Below the pieces are notes generated by a model. That model had not been told where the DNA came from. It saw only the letters and a program-made list of their open reading frames with translations, and searched no databases. Made by a program: the position numbers and the translations under genes. DNA of 64,000 bases from NCBI GenBank assembly GCA_021234155.1, contig JAJEKV010000025.1, forward strand, positions 10,710,914-10,774,913, read 5' to 3'. This document shows, in pieces, positions 44,015 to 55,029 of this stretch (the first letter of the stretch is position 1; each line of letters begins with the position of its first letter). This DNA is from Isoetes taiwanensis (Eukaryota > Streptophyta > Lycopodiopsida > Isoetales > Isoetaceae).

Positions 44015-46071
44015 GTTTATGTTTGAATTATAATCCTTAATTAAATTTAAGCTTTAATCATGTTAGATAATATTAATAGCCAGGACCCTTAGAGTTAGAA
44101 CCAAGACCCTTAAGCTAGATAGAGACAGCATCTGCATTCATCTTAGCTTAGTTGTCGCTCTTATCTTGCTAAGTGTCTTCTTGTCTACATATAGGTAGTA
44201 TATTCAAACCTTTTTCTTAGAAACCCAGTTAGTTGCCAAGGGCTTAGAAATTATTGTCACACGTTGGTATGATACACCAACACATGTTATAGATGCACTA
44301 CCATCAAGCGTCTTCCGCCATGCCTTTGTATCATAAATAATTATCTAGGAATTCATTCTATCTATGTAATTTAGTCCAACACACCAAGTGCACCTATAGA
44401 ATAAGTCTCCTTATACCACTCCATAACAGTAGATAAGTACCTTTCTCAGTGCCTAGTAAAGTGCCAAATGCCGAGTGGGTCATTTGAGGTAGAGTGGATA
44501 AAGATATAAAAATAGAGTTTGTAGAGTAAGTACACATAAATAATTGTTGTTATGGTAGTATTAACTGCCATGTGCACTTTAGGGTAGTCAAATAGGTCAT
44601 GAGAACCTTTGTCGCAGATCCTCGAGGCCTTGACACAGAGCCACTCGACAACATCAACAGATTGAAAGCAGAGGGCAACCTTATGTAGGAAACTTCAGCA
44701 AATCAAAGGCCAATATGGTGTACATGGAAGCCCGAACACAAATAATAAAGAGGAACCTACATGAAGGACGATTGCGACATCAAGAATAGACAATGGGCAT
44801 CATGGCACTTACAAAAGTGATCACATTAGGGGAGGAACATCTCCTAGTCAAGGATATTCTCCAAGCGTCATATTGTCTCGAGGAAGGGCCCCACATCGAT
44901 GACTAATGTCACAGCTATGCCACCAATAAGTAAACGACTTAGTCGACTTGTGACATCAAGAGTTTTAAAGGATGAGACTGGACATACCTCTTAGGAAGTG
45001 CAACTATCGCAGATATACATGCCATAGTAGTATCAGATTTAGACTTCAAGCAAAGATGCTTTGGCTAAGGAGTTAAAAGCCAGCAAGGATGGGCTGCTCA
45101 GGAATAGGAATATGGCAAGACCGCAACAAACTTCTTCCTCATCAGCCCCGATACTTCAGAGCAGCTACATCAACCTCGACAGCACCATCTCAAGATCATG
45201 ACGATCTTCCACCTTAGAAATCGGAGGTCAAACACCATCAAGAAGAGGCACCATGGGGGACCAAATACCAGCATTACTAACTGATCAGTCAAGATTATAG
45301 TCTCTGCACATGGATGCAAATAGACTTCTCTCAGGAAGAGAAGTTGCACAGTTAGAATTGGTAAAGCACTCAACATTGTCATCAGCCTTATAACAACGGC
45401 ATGTGACCGCCAAGACAAAGAATCGAGTTGATAAGGGCAACACAACATTATCAATTCAGGAGTTAGAAGAATCATCTTTAAATCTTGTAATCTCCAAGGC
45501 AGATGAGTCGACATGCACGAAGTCCACTAATACGTGTAACTTTAATGAAGGTAGTCAACATCAATAATTAAGGACAAGCAGAGTCAGAATATGTTCAATG
45601 AAAGAAAGCAGAGCACATGAATGATTATACAACGACTCCAAGAAGATTGGATTTTTCAGCAAAATTGTGGATCATCGCATTGCTACTCCAACGACTAACG
45701 ACTACACCACTTTATGCAAGCTAGAGGACCTATCAAATAGTTGAATATCTTAGAATTATGGATGATAACATCCATGATGGGATTGGGACGAATTCTTTTA
45801 GAAAGGATGGACCCAAGAATTGAGCAAAGCTTCAAGGATTGGGAAGTAACATGTAGAAGTACTAAAACTATATACATTGCTGACAGATATCCAATGTATT
45901 GGAACCTCTTCGTGAGCTTGATTACTTTGCTAAGAGGATTCAATATTAGGATAACCGTCGACCATGTATATGACGAGTACCTCTACAACATAAGGAATAA
46001 TCCGACCAAATGAAGGGAAGCAATCTAATAAGTCCGGCCAACTTCTTAGATGACATCAACTCAAAGGTGGG
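44015..46071. other. Decayed repetitive DNA with one small ORF
   Basis: No recognisable family. The longest coherent frame is plus 45741-46013 (90 codons; MYWNLFVSLITLLRGFNIRI, VYDEYLYNIRNNPTK), with nothing I recognise. The tract is bounded by a SINE-like head and a TRIM. Confidence 0.3.
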
Positions 46072-46229
46072 TGTAACGTTCCTAACCGACATGCCCTTAA
46101 CCAACTGGGCAAAACCGTCTAGACGTTTATGAGTAGTCGCTTCTACCCATTTATGCCGGTGTCTCGAGAATGCCCCACATACACATTCAAGGTTCGAATA
46201 CTCGAGCGGTCTACCATGGGTCCGTTACA
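46072..46229 (-). repeat. TRIM LTR, left
   Basis: 158 bp with TGTAA/TTACA inverted ends. Pairs with 46384-46541. Confidence 0.9.
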
Positions 46230-46383
46230 GTCTCTCCCACTAGAACTATGCTCGTCCTCGAGCATCTAAGGCTATACCATGTCTATGTCATACCATGTCA
46301 CAATGATTATCAAGTCTTTGCAAATTACCCATGCATATAGGCACCTATGGAGACTCGAACTCGAGACCTGCTCTGATACCAAC

Positions 46384-46541
46384 TGTAACGTTCCTAACCA
46401 ACACGCCCTTAACCAACTGGGCAAAACCGTCTAGACGTTTATAAGTAGTCGCTTCTACCCATTTATGCCGGTATCTCGGGAACGCCCCACAGGCACATTC
46501 AAGGTTCGAATACTCGAGCGGTCTACCATGGGTCCATTACA
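46384..46541 (-). repeat. TRIM LTR, right
   Basis: 158 bp. Begins two bases after the PBS and ends ATTACA before ATGGG. Confidence 0.9.
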
Positions 46542-46823
46542 ATGGGACTATTTCAAGAGTGCAATAAGCAAGAAACGGGAGATCCTAGAGTGTAGATTAG
46601 ATCTAAAACAAGAATAATTATTTATGTCCAAAGGAAATGTCATGCCGACTAACATTGCGACCATAGGGTTTTTGCAGACGGAGAAGGAGGTGCCGCAAAG
46701 GATCAAGGATAGATATGCCAAGCGAGAGTGCAGAGTTCTTTCAGCGGAGACGCCAAAGAACCGAACCGGCCAAAGATTAGCCAATCGCTGCAACACAATA
46801 GCGGCCGAAAGTGCCACGTTAAG

Positions 46824-47079
46824 GTAAATAACTCTGATTCTTTCCATTCTCGACTCGCGAGTCGAGAAAGCCCTACCATCCTAACATTTCCCCGACATCA
46901 TCGGGTTTTCGACTCGCGAAGTCGAAAGCCGGGGAACACGTAAAATCAAAGGATGAGCTTTCACTCATGAGTCGAAAAACCTAGAGAAGTAAAAAGAAAA
47001 TTAGACATTCAGGGACTTTCTCGACTCATGAAATCGAGAAACCCCGGCTACTATTTTACCGCTTATTTGGTATTTGTAG
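46824..47079 (+). other. Likely intron carrying four palindromes
   Basis: The donor GTTAAG/GTAAATA and acceptor TATTTGTAG/ATAC bound 256 bp that lack coding character. It contains a perfect 22-bp palindrome (46847-46868, core CTCGACTCGCGAGTCGAG) and three imperfect relatives at about 46906-46927, 46957-46978 and 47017-47041. Confidence 0.5.
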
Positions 47080-48705
47080 ATACTATCATGCTCGACATTG
47101 GTACATTGATCGAATGCAGCCCTTTATCCTGACGGATCATACACGCTAGGCAACAAAGTGGAAAGCATTGGGTTGTCCTCAGCCCTAAAGGAAACAGGGC
47201 TCCCCTGATAAGTGGAAGACCTTTGAGAAACTATGCAGATATGTTCTCACTGGAGGGCCAGGAAGATGATGAGGGAGAGGATGAAGAGGAGAAGAAGAAG
47301 AGAACACCAAGGAAAGGCAGGGAGTCTCTCTCAGACCAATATGACCTCATTCTTAGCACTGAGGCGGTCTGGGAGAAATGGACTGAGATATGGGCTCAAT
47401 GGACAAGAGGCAAGTCAAGGACGGCAATGGAGAATTTCCATCCGTGCCGGACCCCAAGTTGTTTGACAAGCAGTTCATGAAGAGGATACTGGGCCTCACT
47501 CACGTGACAAAGAAACGCTTGACACGCAAGGCGTAATCTTGGATGGAACAATCCTCGCTAAGGAAGACTAGGAGTTCTAAAATGCGGGGGCGCAAAGGAT
47601 TATGCCACGCCCTAAAGCGGCATTACGCGTTAGAAGAAGGCATCACGGAGTTCCGCAACGCGTTGCATCTAATGAATACCATGACTTTGATTATTACAAG
47701 GAAAAGGCTGCCCTTGATGAGGAAGACATGAAGGAATTGAACCGCCTATGTCAACCCTACATCAACACCAAGTCGGCGTAGCGTCAAAAAACCCTTCCTT
47801 TCCCCGAACGTGCTGGCAATTCTGAAGAGGAAGCTTGGATTCGGGTGGTCCCATTTAAGGCCGACGATAGCTCCCCATTTTCGTAACTTTGGGACACAAG
47901 GGATCCGGGTGGTGCGAATCGCACTGGACCCGTGGCACTATTTGTCATCAATATGATCGAAGACCCCACCCTTTTTTATGACAAAGCCGACATAGAGCAG
48001 TGGTATAAGACGGTTTGACATGACCGACCGGATACTTTCGGTTTCCTTGTCTTTTGCATGCCGCAATCGGACAAAATCTTTGCCTCCCAATGGGCGGTGA
48101 TATTAACTTCACCAACAAGATCATGTACTCCATATACTAACTTGATCATGAGTGTAGACTTGGTTTGCCAAGGCACCAAGCTTTGCCAACATAGTTTTGG
48201 TTTTGATTTCAAGATCTACTGTAGACCTGGATAAGTGGTGGTCTAGCGAGCATCATTATCTCGACAAAGTTCATGATCTCTCAAGAGCGTATGGAACCCC
48301 GGAAGGGGGGCAGATTTATGGAGGATGTTCCATCGATGGACAAGGTCGGCAAAGATGGTGCGACGGTCCCTATACATAGAATTCCTATCCCGCCAAGAGT
48401 TATCAAGTACTTCATAACCAGCTTGGTCGAGGAAGATCAAATTGTATCGCGAAAGTGGTACATGAATGGCCCGTTCTCTCGGGGGCTATCTTGCTTGGAA
48501 TGAAACCTATATCCGTGGTTGGAAATAAGGACATGGTTGAAACCATTCTATCATACCGGATCCGCTTCATGAGCATTTCAAGGGGAGGAAGACAAATGGA
48601 AGCAAGAAAGACGGCGAGGACGAGGGAGACCAAGCCGACGTAGACGTGAATGTCGGGTTTTTAGACAAGGATGCTTCCAACACATTCTTGAGAATCGAGA
48701 TTGAG

Positions 48706-48848
48706 GTGAGTTTACTTTTGCTCTATCGGTGTTTCTCGACTTCGAAGTCGAAAAAACTCGTTTCCTTTCAATACCTTTTCTTTTCATTCTCGACTCGCGA
48801 AGTCGAAAAAACTCGCTTCCTTTTCCATGATGTCATCATTTCGTGGAG
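48706..48848 (+). other. Likely intron carrying two palindromes
   Basis: ATTGAG/GTGAGTTTAC is a strong donor. A possible acceptor is TCGTGGAG at 48848. Palindromes lie at 48733-48755 (core CGACTTCGAAGTCG) and 48787-48809 (CTCGACTCGCGAAGTCGA). The acceptor choice is uncertain. Confidence 0.4.
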
Positions 48849-49054
48849 TTCCATGTCAACGCGACTCGGGATCATTGTCATTGATACCGGGCGTTCACGC
48901 CGCGAGGAGGAGAATGCACTCCTCAAAGACAATCCGAGCAAGACACCGCCCACGGCCGAAAGGACCCGAAAATAATGATCCCGATTTGGATCCCGGCGAA
49001 CCGAAATATGGTCGAGCCAAACTCCAACCGGATCCAAATTTGGTCCCGCCAAGC

Positions 49055-49475
49055 TTGTAATATTTGACGCCAATGGAGTATTAGCTGCAGTATACCACGA
49101 TAAAGACGCCCCCGATTAACACCTCGCAGATCCCGCCCGAATCGGAGCATAAAATAGTGTATCCGAGGCCTAGAGCTAAGGAAATTGTTGAATGGTGCCC
49201 GAACGGGATTCGGCGGGCATATGGTCTTGTATGGCAAAGAAAAATATTGTCAATGTTCTTGGTGTTCTCGCATTTCAGCTTTGAAGTTCAAGTTCGCTTT
49301 GGGGAAGCGAAAAGGGTCGAAAGCATGTGTCTGGACCTCGATCCAAACATCACAAAGGGAAGCCTATAATGGTGAAAAGGCCGGACAGTGGTTTATGAGC
49401 AATTCCGTGGACTATGGCAAACACAACACGCTGATCATAGACGACTCATACAAGTGCTATCATAACGCTAAAATA
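49055..49475 (+). pseudogene. FCP1-like (NIF/HAD) phosphatase segment
   Basis: Family members dephosphorylate proteins such as the RNA polymerase II tail through a HAD fold. Here motif I reads LVIFDANGVLAAVY; the first aspartate is kept but the second catalytic position is asparagine, a DxN form I recall for some plant relatives. After a frame change comes YPRPRAKEIVEWC (matching the usual R-P-x-x-x-E-F-L-x-x-C), then YGLVW in place of VGIWSS. The last motif is NTLIIDDSYKC, matching LIDDSPYK. At least two stops and three frame changes break it. It lies about 200 bp after the tract containing the methyltransferase-like segment. Confidence 0.55.
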
Positions 49476-49782
49476 CAATCATTGCTAAGCCATATCGACT
49501 GAAGAATATGAGACGGATAGGTGGTTGTCCTTCTGACCGTCCCCGTCTTTGGCGGAATCCCTCTTTGCCATTCTTGTCAGCCCGATGTGATTAGGAACTA
49601 TCCGAGCCTCACGGAACCCGATCCAGAGCAAGGCGATCATGAAAGCTATGGACGACAAATATTTTGGTGAACAAGAAGAGTGACCTCTCGCTTTCGATAG
49701 TCAAATTGTGTGAATATTGTAAAACAAACGCGGAACACATGTATTGAACATTTTGTAATGAATATACTTGTATATTGAGTTG

Positions 49783-49816
49783 ATGCCTTTCTCGACTCAC
49801 GAGTCGAGAAAGGCAT
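49783..49816. repeat. Long palindrome, two 16-bp arms
   Basis: ATGCCTTTCTCGACTC and its exact complement are separated by AC. This is the longest member of the CTCGACTC...GAGTCGAG family. Related copies lie at 49910-49938 and 49963-49988, with a degraded one at 50731-50757. Confidence 0.85.
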
Positions 49817-50879
49817 GCTTGTCCCGTTGATGAGACCATTTGTATGTTTGATTGTGTGACCGTATGCAGCCACAATCTATTATGATAATGCTTCTACGCT
49901 ATTTTCTTGGCCTTTCTCGACTCAAGAGTCGAAAAGGCACCGGTTGTACTTTCACTTTATGGGCCTTTCTACTCGCGAGTCGAGAAAGACATTACTTCCC
50001 ACGCCATTGGATGCAGCTTGTATGGAATGAATGTTCTCCATTGTAATTTGATTTCAACATTCTTTTCTTCTTCTTTGACTAATGGCACCGAATTGTTAAT
50101 CATACTCTCCTTGCTCCGTGGGTCGTGCACGTATCCGACACCAGCCACAGATCCCGCGGGGCATCACAGAGACCGCTCCAGCGGGTACAGATCCCGGCCA
50201 AGGCGGAAGAAATACCGCTCTCGGCACAGATCCCGGTCACGCTTACACTCTTGCCCTACTTTGGGATAAGGTTGCTCGCGACCGTGAGGTTGCTCGCTAC
50301 CCTCGATAAAGAACAAAGAAGAACAAAGAGAAAGTCCAGAAGCTCAAAGCATCTTGCAAGCATTGCATAACATCCACGGAGGTTGGGGAAGGAGCATATT
50401 CGATGGAAGGTCATGGAGGCGAAAGTGGAGCAAATCCGGGTGGGACAGGTATGCCGGAGTAGCTCCAGAGGCACCTCCACGTGAGGCATTCCACACTCTT
50501 CAGGTTGCCCCCAAGGCTTACAGTCGGCGTGAAGAAGCGCCGCAAGTTAATCCCCTAAGGTGGACCACCTACCACGATGATGTAACTGTAGTGACAGCAA
50601 GACCGCCATGGTCTCTGCGTCCGATGTAAAATACATTGTACCTATTCAATTTATTAATAAAAATTCTCTTTCAACTAGATCTTTGGTTTCAATCTTTAAT
50701 GAATTTCCTTTGTTTCAGTTGCATTGTTCTTGTTCTCGACTCGCTAACCAGAGAAAACTGGAGCAAAGCTTGGATGCAGAGTTTTAGACAAAAATTCGAA
50801 TTAAGGATAGTTTTCGGGTCGGGGTGCTCCTTTTTATGTAAATTAACAGGGTTCCGAAAAAAAATGGGAATGGAATGAG

Positions 50880-51399
50880 TCCCACTTTAATTAAATACGA
50901 CTTTTAACCTGTAACCTTGCATCTCCTAGATGGCGAACATCTTTAGGAGCAAGACTCTTAAGTCTAAATCTAGGCTAGTACGTATGGCAAGGCTGAGCAA
51001 TTAGCAACACCAAAGAAACAAGAGTCAAGTTCGACATCAACCTTAAGCGGAGCAAAGTAGAGCATCGGCGCCAACTTATGTACATTGGCAAGTATGGCCT
51101 CATAATAGGCAAGGAATATTAAAGCTTGCTAAGGCAGTAATTGATTATCATAAGCAAGAGATGTTTATCCCAACACCAAAGAGCAAGTACCTTATAATTA
51201 AAGTTAAGGAAGTAATTTCAGTCACGCAATACAGTCAGCGAAGAAACTACTTAAGTGCATCATGAGGAATGAGGCCATACATACCTAAACTACAAGTCAC
51301 CCTCCCCCCCTCCCCCGACAACAAACAACAAGAGTAAGAAGGAAGATGCTACTTTGGAACAGTTGCCTCGGCTAATTGCTAAGCTAATCAAGAATTCCC
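50880..51399 (+). other. Decayed sequence upstream of the Gypsy RT
   Basis: No readable protein blocks. By position it should be gag/protease remains. It contains a C-rich run at 51300-51320. Confidence 0.3.
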
Positions 51400-51930
51400 A
51401 TGATATACCTCTGGATAAAATTTGAGAGCTTTTGCCCTATAGAGGCGTCGAGTCTGAAATCACTCTTGCACCAGATGCAGAGCCGATCAGCAACACTCTT
51501 TATAGAATGAGCACTTCCAAGCTAGCAGAGCTCAAAAAGCAGTTGTAGGAGTTGCTCAACTTGAGGATCCTTTCGGCCAGGATGGAAGTCTAAGGATGTA
51601 TATCAACCATCGGCAGCTCAACAAGCAGATAATGTAATGGATCAACCCCACGGAGCAAGATTCCTACTACAAAATCGACTTAAGGACGTGCAATCATCAA
51701 ATAAGGATGAAGAGGGAAGATATTTATAAGACTGCTTCAGAACACGGTATGGGCACTATATAGTAATGCCCCTAAGTTTATCGAACGCTCCACCGACTTT
51801 TATGCACTTGAGTAACATCTTCAAAGATTTCTTCGATGAGTTCATCATCAATTTTTCTTCGACGACATCGTGATCTACAGCAAATCAATGGAAGAGCATG
51901 CAGCCCATTTGAGGAAAGCCTTGGAGATGC
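51400..51930 (+). pseudogene. Gypsy (Ty3) reverse transcriptase fragment
   Basis: Readable plus-strand RT landmarks, with many stops and shifts, include [52 protein letters not shown] and finally the catalytic region [15 protein letters not shown] followed by HLRKALEMLR. These are the classic blocks of Ty3/Gypsy RT from the N-terminal region to the YxDD-equivalent FDD box. Some internal blocks between YRMS and KTA are shortened. Confidence 0.8.
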
Positions 51931-52146
51931 TAAGACTTCGCCACTTATTGGCAAGCTTTTGAACATCATTTTGCAATCCCATCTCCACTTCGGCAAGCGA
52001 ATTCGGCAAGAAGATAGAATAAGCCATCTTCTATGGGCTAGTCTTTGCAAGAGCACAAGGAGGAAAGAGAAACCTTCAAACATATTAAAAAGGAAGCCAA
52101 TCTTTTATATCACAAGAACAACTATGTGTACTTGAAGCATCAGGAG

Positions 52147-52225
52147 TAAGGAAGTTAATCTTCTGCAACACGCATAATAGCCCTATTGCCGGCCAGGGCA
52201 GAGACCTAATAGCCATTGTTTAGAT
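52147..52225 (+). pseudogene. Gypsy integrase N-terminal fragment
   Basis: Reads VNLLQHAHNSPIAGQGRDLI, matching the H-x-x-x-x-A-G-H-x-G-x-x-K-T block of the Gypsy integrase HHCC domain. It is separated from the RT by only about 220 bp, so RNase H has been deleted. Confidence 0.6.
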
Positions 52226-53400
52226 GATGCTCCTAGTTTAGACCCCTTAGTTCCTATTAGATGCGGCTTGTGTATAGGAACCCACCTGGCTACGAGGGCT
52301 ATGATGTGACGTAGCACTATACAACACGGCTAGTGGCAAAGTGGAGGGAGGTCCCTACTTAGCGCGGCTACTGGGGACCCATAGCGGGCTAGGCCTATAA
52401 TCGGTCACTTCGAGTGGGCTGGGTATGGGTCCGACACCTCCTGGGGCAATGGTGTCGCCCTGCCTCTGAAGAGTTGCAGGTGTCGGCCTGGCTCTTGTTT
52501 TGGGGGGTTTAGTTGGGTACGATTCGTGTGTCGCCACGATTCTTTAGCCGCCCATGGAGCCACTAGACCTCGGGAACGGGAGATGCAACCCTTCCTGCCT
52601 CATCGGACTGGGGAGATGCAACACGGAGTGGTCTCGATGGGTGATGCCATGAGATTGCGTATCCAACAGGCTATAGTTACGCCAGAGCTCGATTTAGCCC
52701 CTCTGCATAGTATGCACAGGAGGGGCGGATGGAGTGGTCAACCTTAGCCATTGTAGTCAGCCCCGCCATTGTCATATCTTGCTCTGCTCTATCTTGAGGC
52801 CCAGCCGTCAGTCTACCTCCCTTATGAGTCTGAGCCTGGGTAGGAGTTATTCTGTTTTATGATGTATTATTGTCTATGATGGATCTATGGATGGATAGAT
52901 GGTACTACCCTTCGAGGTAGCTGATTGTATTGCTATTGCTAGTGCTGATGTTTATGTTTATGCTTTTGCTGTTATAGGAGCCCATAGGGGAAGGGTGCGC
53001 AAGACACCTTCATGTCCCCATCCTGCACCATGGCCATCCCAGGTGCGGGATAGACGGAGGGCCCATGCGGCAGGTGTGTTGGATGGGGATTTCCTGTGAG
53101 ATATACGACGGGGTGTCGTATATTTGGTGGGGAGCATCATAACATGTCACTGTCATATTGGCAGATAAAGCTGAATGTTGTCTAAACATCCTTTACGTAC
53201 AAAGAAGATGGCTTCTAAGACTCTCTCGCTCAGCTGAGAGGGAAAATCCTTCTTGAGCTAGTTGCTAAAACTAGACTGTGAACGTTTCACTGAGTCATTG
53301 GTATACTATGCAGACAGAGGCTCTGCAAAAGATTGATCGGAGTTACCTTCAGCCATCCCAGATGACATATTAACATAGTGACCTGTCCCTACTGCAACAT
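52226..53400. other. GC-richer tract, possibly LTR or other repeat
   Basis: Clearly richer in G and C than its surroundings (for example 52330-52700 and 53000-53120). It has direct phrases such as GAGATGCAAC (52579, 52614) and GTGTCG. No ORF makes sense. It may be the LTR of the neighbouring Gypsy element, but the partner LTR is not in view. Confidence 0.3.
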
Positions 53401-54062
53401 TTACAGAATGATAAAGGGATGTAGCATCGGCCATCTTAATAAGGATGAGATGTTAGAAGGCTTGTCTTGAAGATTTGTGGCAAAGGGAGCTTGGGGAGCA
53501 TCCTTTAGCCCTTGCGCAGTGTGCACACTGCTAACTTCATCCAAGAACTCTTGAATTCCTTCAATAATTACATTTGTGCACTCCCAGCTAGAGGAACCTG
53601 GGGATTTGACCACAACAATTTTATTTGTATCAACTTACGCACCACCAGCCTGTGATGCTGAGATTGTTCCTGCTATAGCATGAAAGGCTTCGTGGGAAGA
53701 TCCACCTCGTGTTTTTGTTGTAGCCTTAGAAATATGACATACTACTACAGCCTCATAAGTATAGCACACTAGCAATAGACTCCTTCGCGGGTCCCGTTGC
53801 AGTAGTGTGGAAACATGGCCAGACTCTTTTCCAAATCCCGTGTTGCAGTAAATCCACAGTTGTTTCCACATGGAGAATCTATCCGGTAAGCTTACTCCAT
53901 TGTACTCAAAAAACTTCCTGCTGAACCCAGATACGCTTATTCCATTGTATAGTTCAATTATCCGACTCACTACCAGACACAAATTTCTAGTTCCCAAAAT
54001 CTCGATCAACGATATGTGCTTCAGTTGAAGGAGGAGGCACTTTTGGTTTTCGCACTGTTACT
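53401..54062 (-). pseudogene. Unrecognised ORF with one stop or a very short intron
   Basis: A minus-strand frame is open from about 54062 to 53401 apart from one stop at 53635. The stop falls in a segment that begins GTAAGTTGAT and ends CAAATCCCCAG (41 nt), which could be a tiny intron. Protein features are ISVSGFSRKFFEYNGVSLPD, MWKQLWIYCNTGFGKESGHV, CTNVIIEGIQEFLDEVSSVH and DKPSNISSLLRWPM. No family is recognised. Composition is protein-like on both sides of the stop. Confidence 0.3.
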
Positions 54063-54391
54063 GTAACAACCCTTGTAGCTTGGTGTTGTTTCTTAGGTTG
54101 GAAAACGAGAATTAATAGGGCACTTAATAACCTTGTTTGCTTGCATGCTTTTAGTTGATGTAGTATAATAATTCAAAGCGGTGGGCTAGGCTAGGGACAT
54201 AGCTGGGTGTGTGGGCAGTAACGTAGTTGCAAGATTCAACTGAGACATGGTTGTATAAATGTGTCATCCTAAAAAATACTAGTAAACGTGTGCCCGGCGT
54301 TGCCGGGCTAACGTCCTGGCATGTGTTTTTACTCGGCCTTTAACGTCCACATGTCTTCGATCCCTCGTTTTAAGGCCTGTACGTACAGTGG

Positions 54392-54510
54392 AACCAACAT
54401 ATGACTACCATCAACATTAACTAACACAAACCATTACATTTAACAATTTAAAATTAAAAACCCCCTGAAACCCCCTTTGGTTTGGGTGCATATTAACACG
54501 AGGGGTGACT
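54392..54510 (+). repeat. Inverted repeat, left arm
   Basis: AACCAACATATGACTACCAT through GAGGGGTGAC. Its complement is 54721-54842, with a few mismatches and a gap of about 210 bp between arms. Confidence 0.9.
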
Positions 54511-54720
54511 CTGGGCATCGAGAGCTGTTGGATAAACATAAATGCCCTTTATTCCTCGATCTAGACCGTACATAGAGATCCTCGTTTGTGGGGATGCCTG
54601 TACAAGTTTTGGTATACTGTATAACACATTTTGCGAAATACTATAAGATTTGAGGCAATGTACTATATAGTGTTGATTTTGTACATGTATAATATGATTT
54701 TACGGGGGCTCTCACTGCAC

Positions 54721-54842
54721 TACGTCACCCCCGTGTGAATATGCACCCAAACTAAAGGGGGGTTTCAGGGGGTTTTTAATTTTGAATTGTTAAATGTAAT
54801 GGTTTGTGTTAATTAATGTTGATGGTAGTCATATGTTGGTTG
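54721..54842 (-). repeat. Inverted repeat, right arm
   Basis: Complement of 54392-54510. It contains CAAACTAAAGGGGGGTTTCA opposite TGAAACCCCCTTTGGTTTG. Confidence 0.9.
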
Positions 54843-55029
54843 TTATATAAAAAAGAAATTTACAAAATACTTGCTAGGATCTAATCTAGCAAATACTATA
54901 CTTCAAAAACTAAACCTAGTTAGAAATTGAGATTAAATTTGTCCTGGTTGAAAACCAGGCCCATACCCTTTTTCTGGCATGTGAGGTGTATAAAGGCAGA
55001 ATATCCTATTTTATGTATGGTACAAGTCA

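Larger units (their letters stand above)
46072..46541 (-). mobile_element. Complete TRIM (miniature LTR retrotransposon), 470 bp
   Basis: Two 158-bp LTRs (46072-46229 and 46384-46541), both TGTAACGTTCCTAACC...TTACA, enclose a 154-bp core. The antisense PBS GCTCTGATACCA (46370-46381) lies two bases from one LTR. An antisense PPT, TCTCTCCCAC, lies next to the other. The flanks GTGGG (46067-46071) and ATGGG (46542-46546) match at four of five bases, consistent with an aged target duplication. It has no coding capacity, so it would depend on proteins from another LTR element. The LTRs differ at about nine positions. Confidence 0.9.
46624..50630 (+). pseudogene. Decayed multi-exon gene with methyltransferase-like and FCP1-like segments
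   Basis: A plus-strand tract of coding-like sequence with frequent frame changes. The first segment, 46624-46823, ends at AAG/GTAAAT and is followed by a likely intron (46824-47079). Later readable pieces are RNYADMFSLEGQEDDEGEDE, LFDKQFMKRILGLTHVTKK, DFDYYKEKAALDEEDMKELN, SEEEAWIRVVPFKADDS and DTFGFLVFCMPQSDKIF. At 48380-48570 comes PPRVIKYFITSLVEEDQIV, then LSGAILLGMKPISVVGNKDM, resembling the C-terminal motif I region of N4/N6 amino-methyltransferases. At 49055-49470 are LVIFDANGVLAAVY, YPRPRAKEIVEWC and NTLIIDDSYK, resembling FCP1-like HAD phosphatases. A second likely intron starts at GAG/GTGAGT (48706). It may be two adjacent genes. Stops and shifts make function unlikely. Confidence 0.45.
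54279..54856 (-). mobile_element. Small non-autonomous Helitron with a large internal inverted repeat
   Basis: On the minus strand the right end reads CCCGGCAACGCCGGG (hairpin), then CACACGTTTACTAG, followed by T. That is the Helitron 3' signature: a GC-rich stem about 10 bases before CTRR, with insertion next to T. A TC start, TCTTTTTTATATAACA, lies at 54856 just outside the other arm, though the preceding base is T rather than the expected A. The element would be about 578 bp. Inside, 54392-54510 and 54721-54842 form an inverted repeat of about 120 bp. It has no coding capacity. Confidence 0.55.

Noticed and set aside
46072-46541. Two solo LTRs or a tandem repeat
   Set aside because: PBS and PPT at the correct inner edges and flanking GTGGG/ATGGG make a complete TRIM the better explanation.
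46847-50757. CRISPR-like array of palindromic repeats
   Set aside because: Spacing is irregular, from tens to more than a thousand bases, the repeats vary, and the context is plant nuclear DNA.
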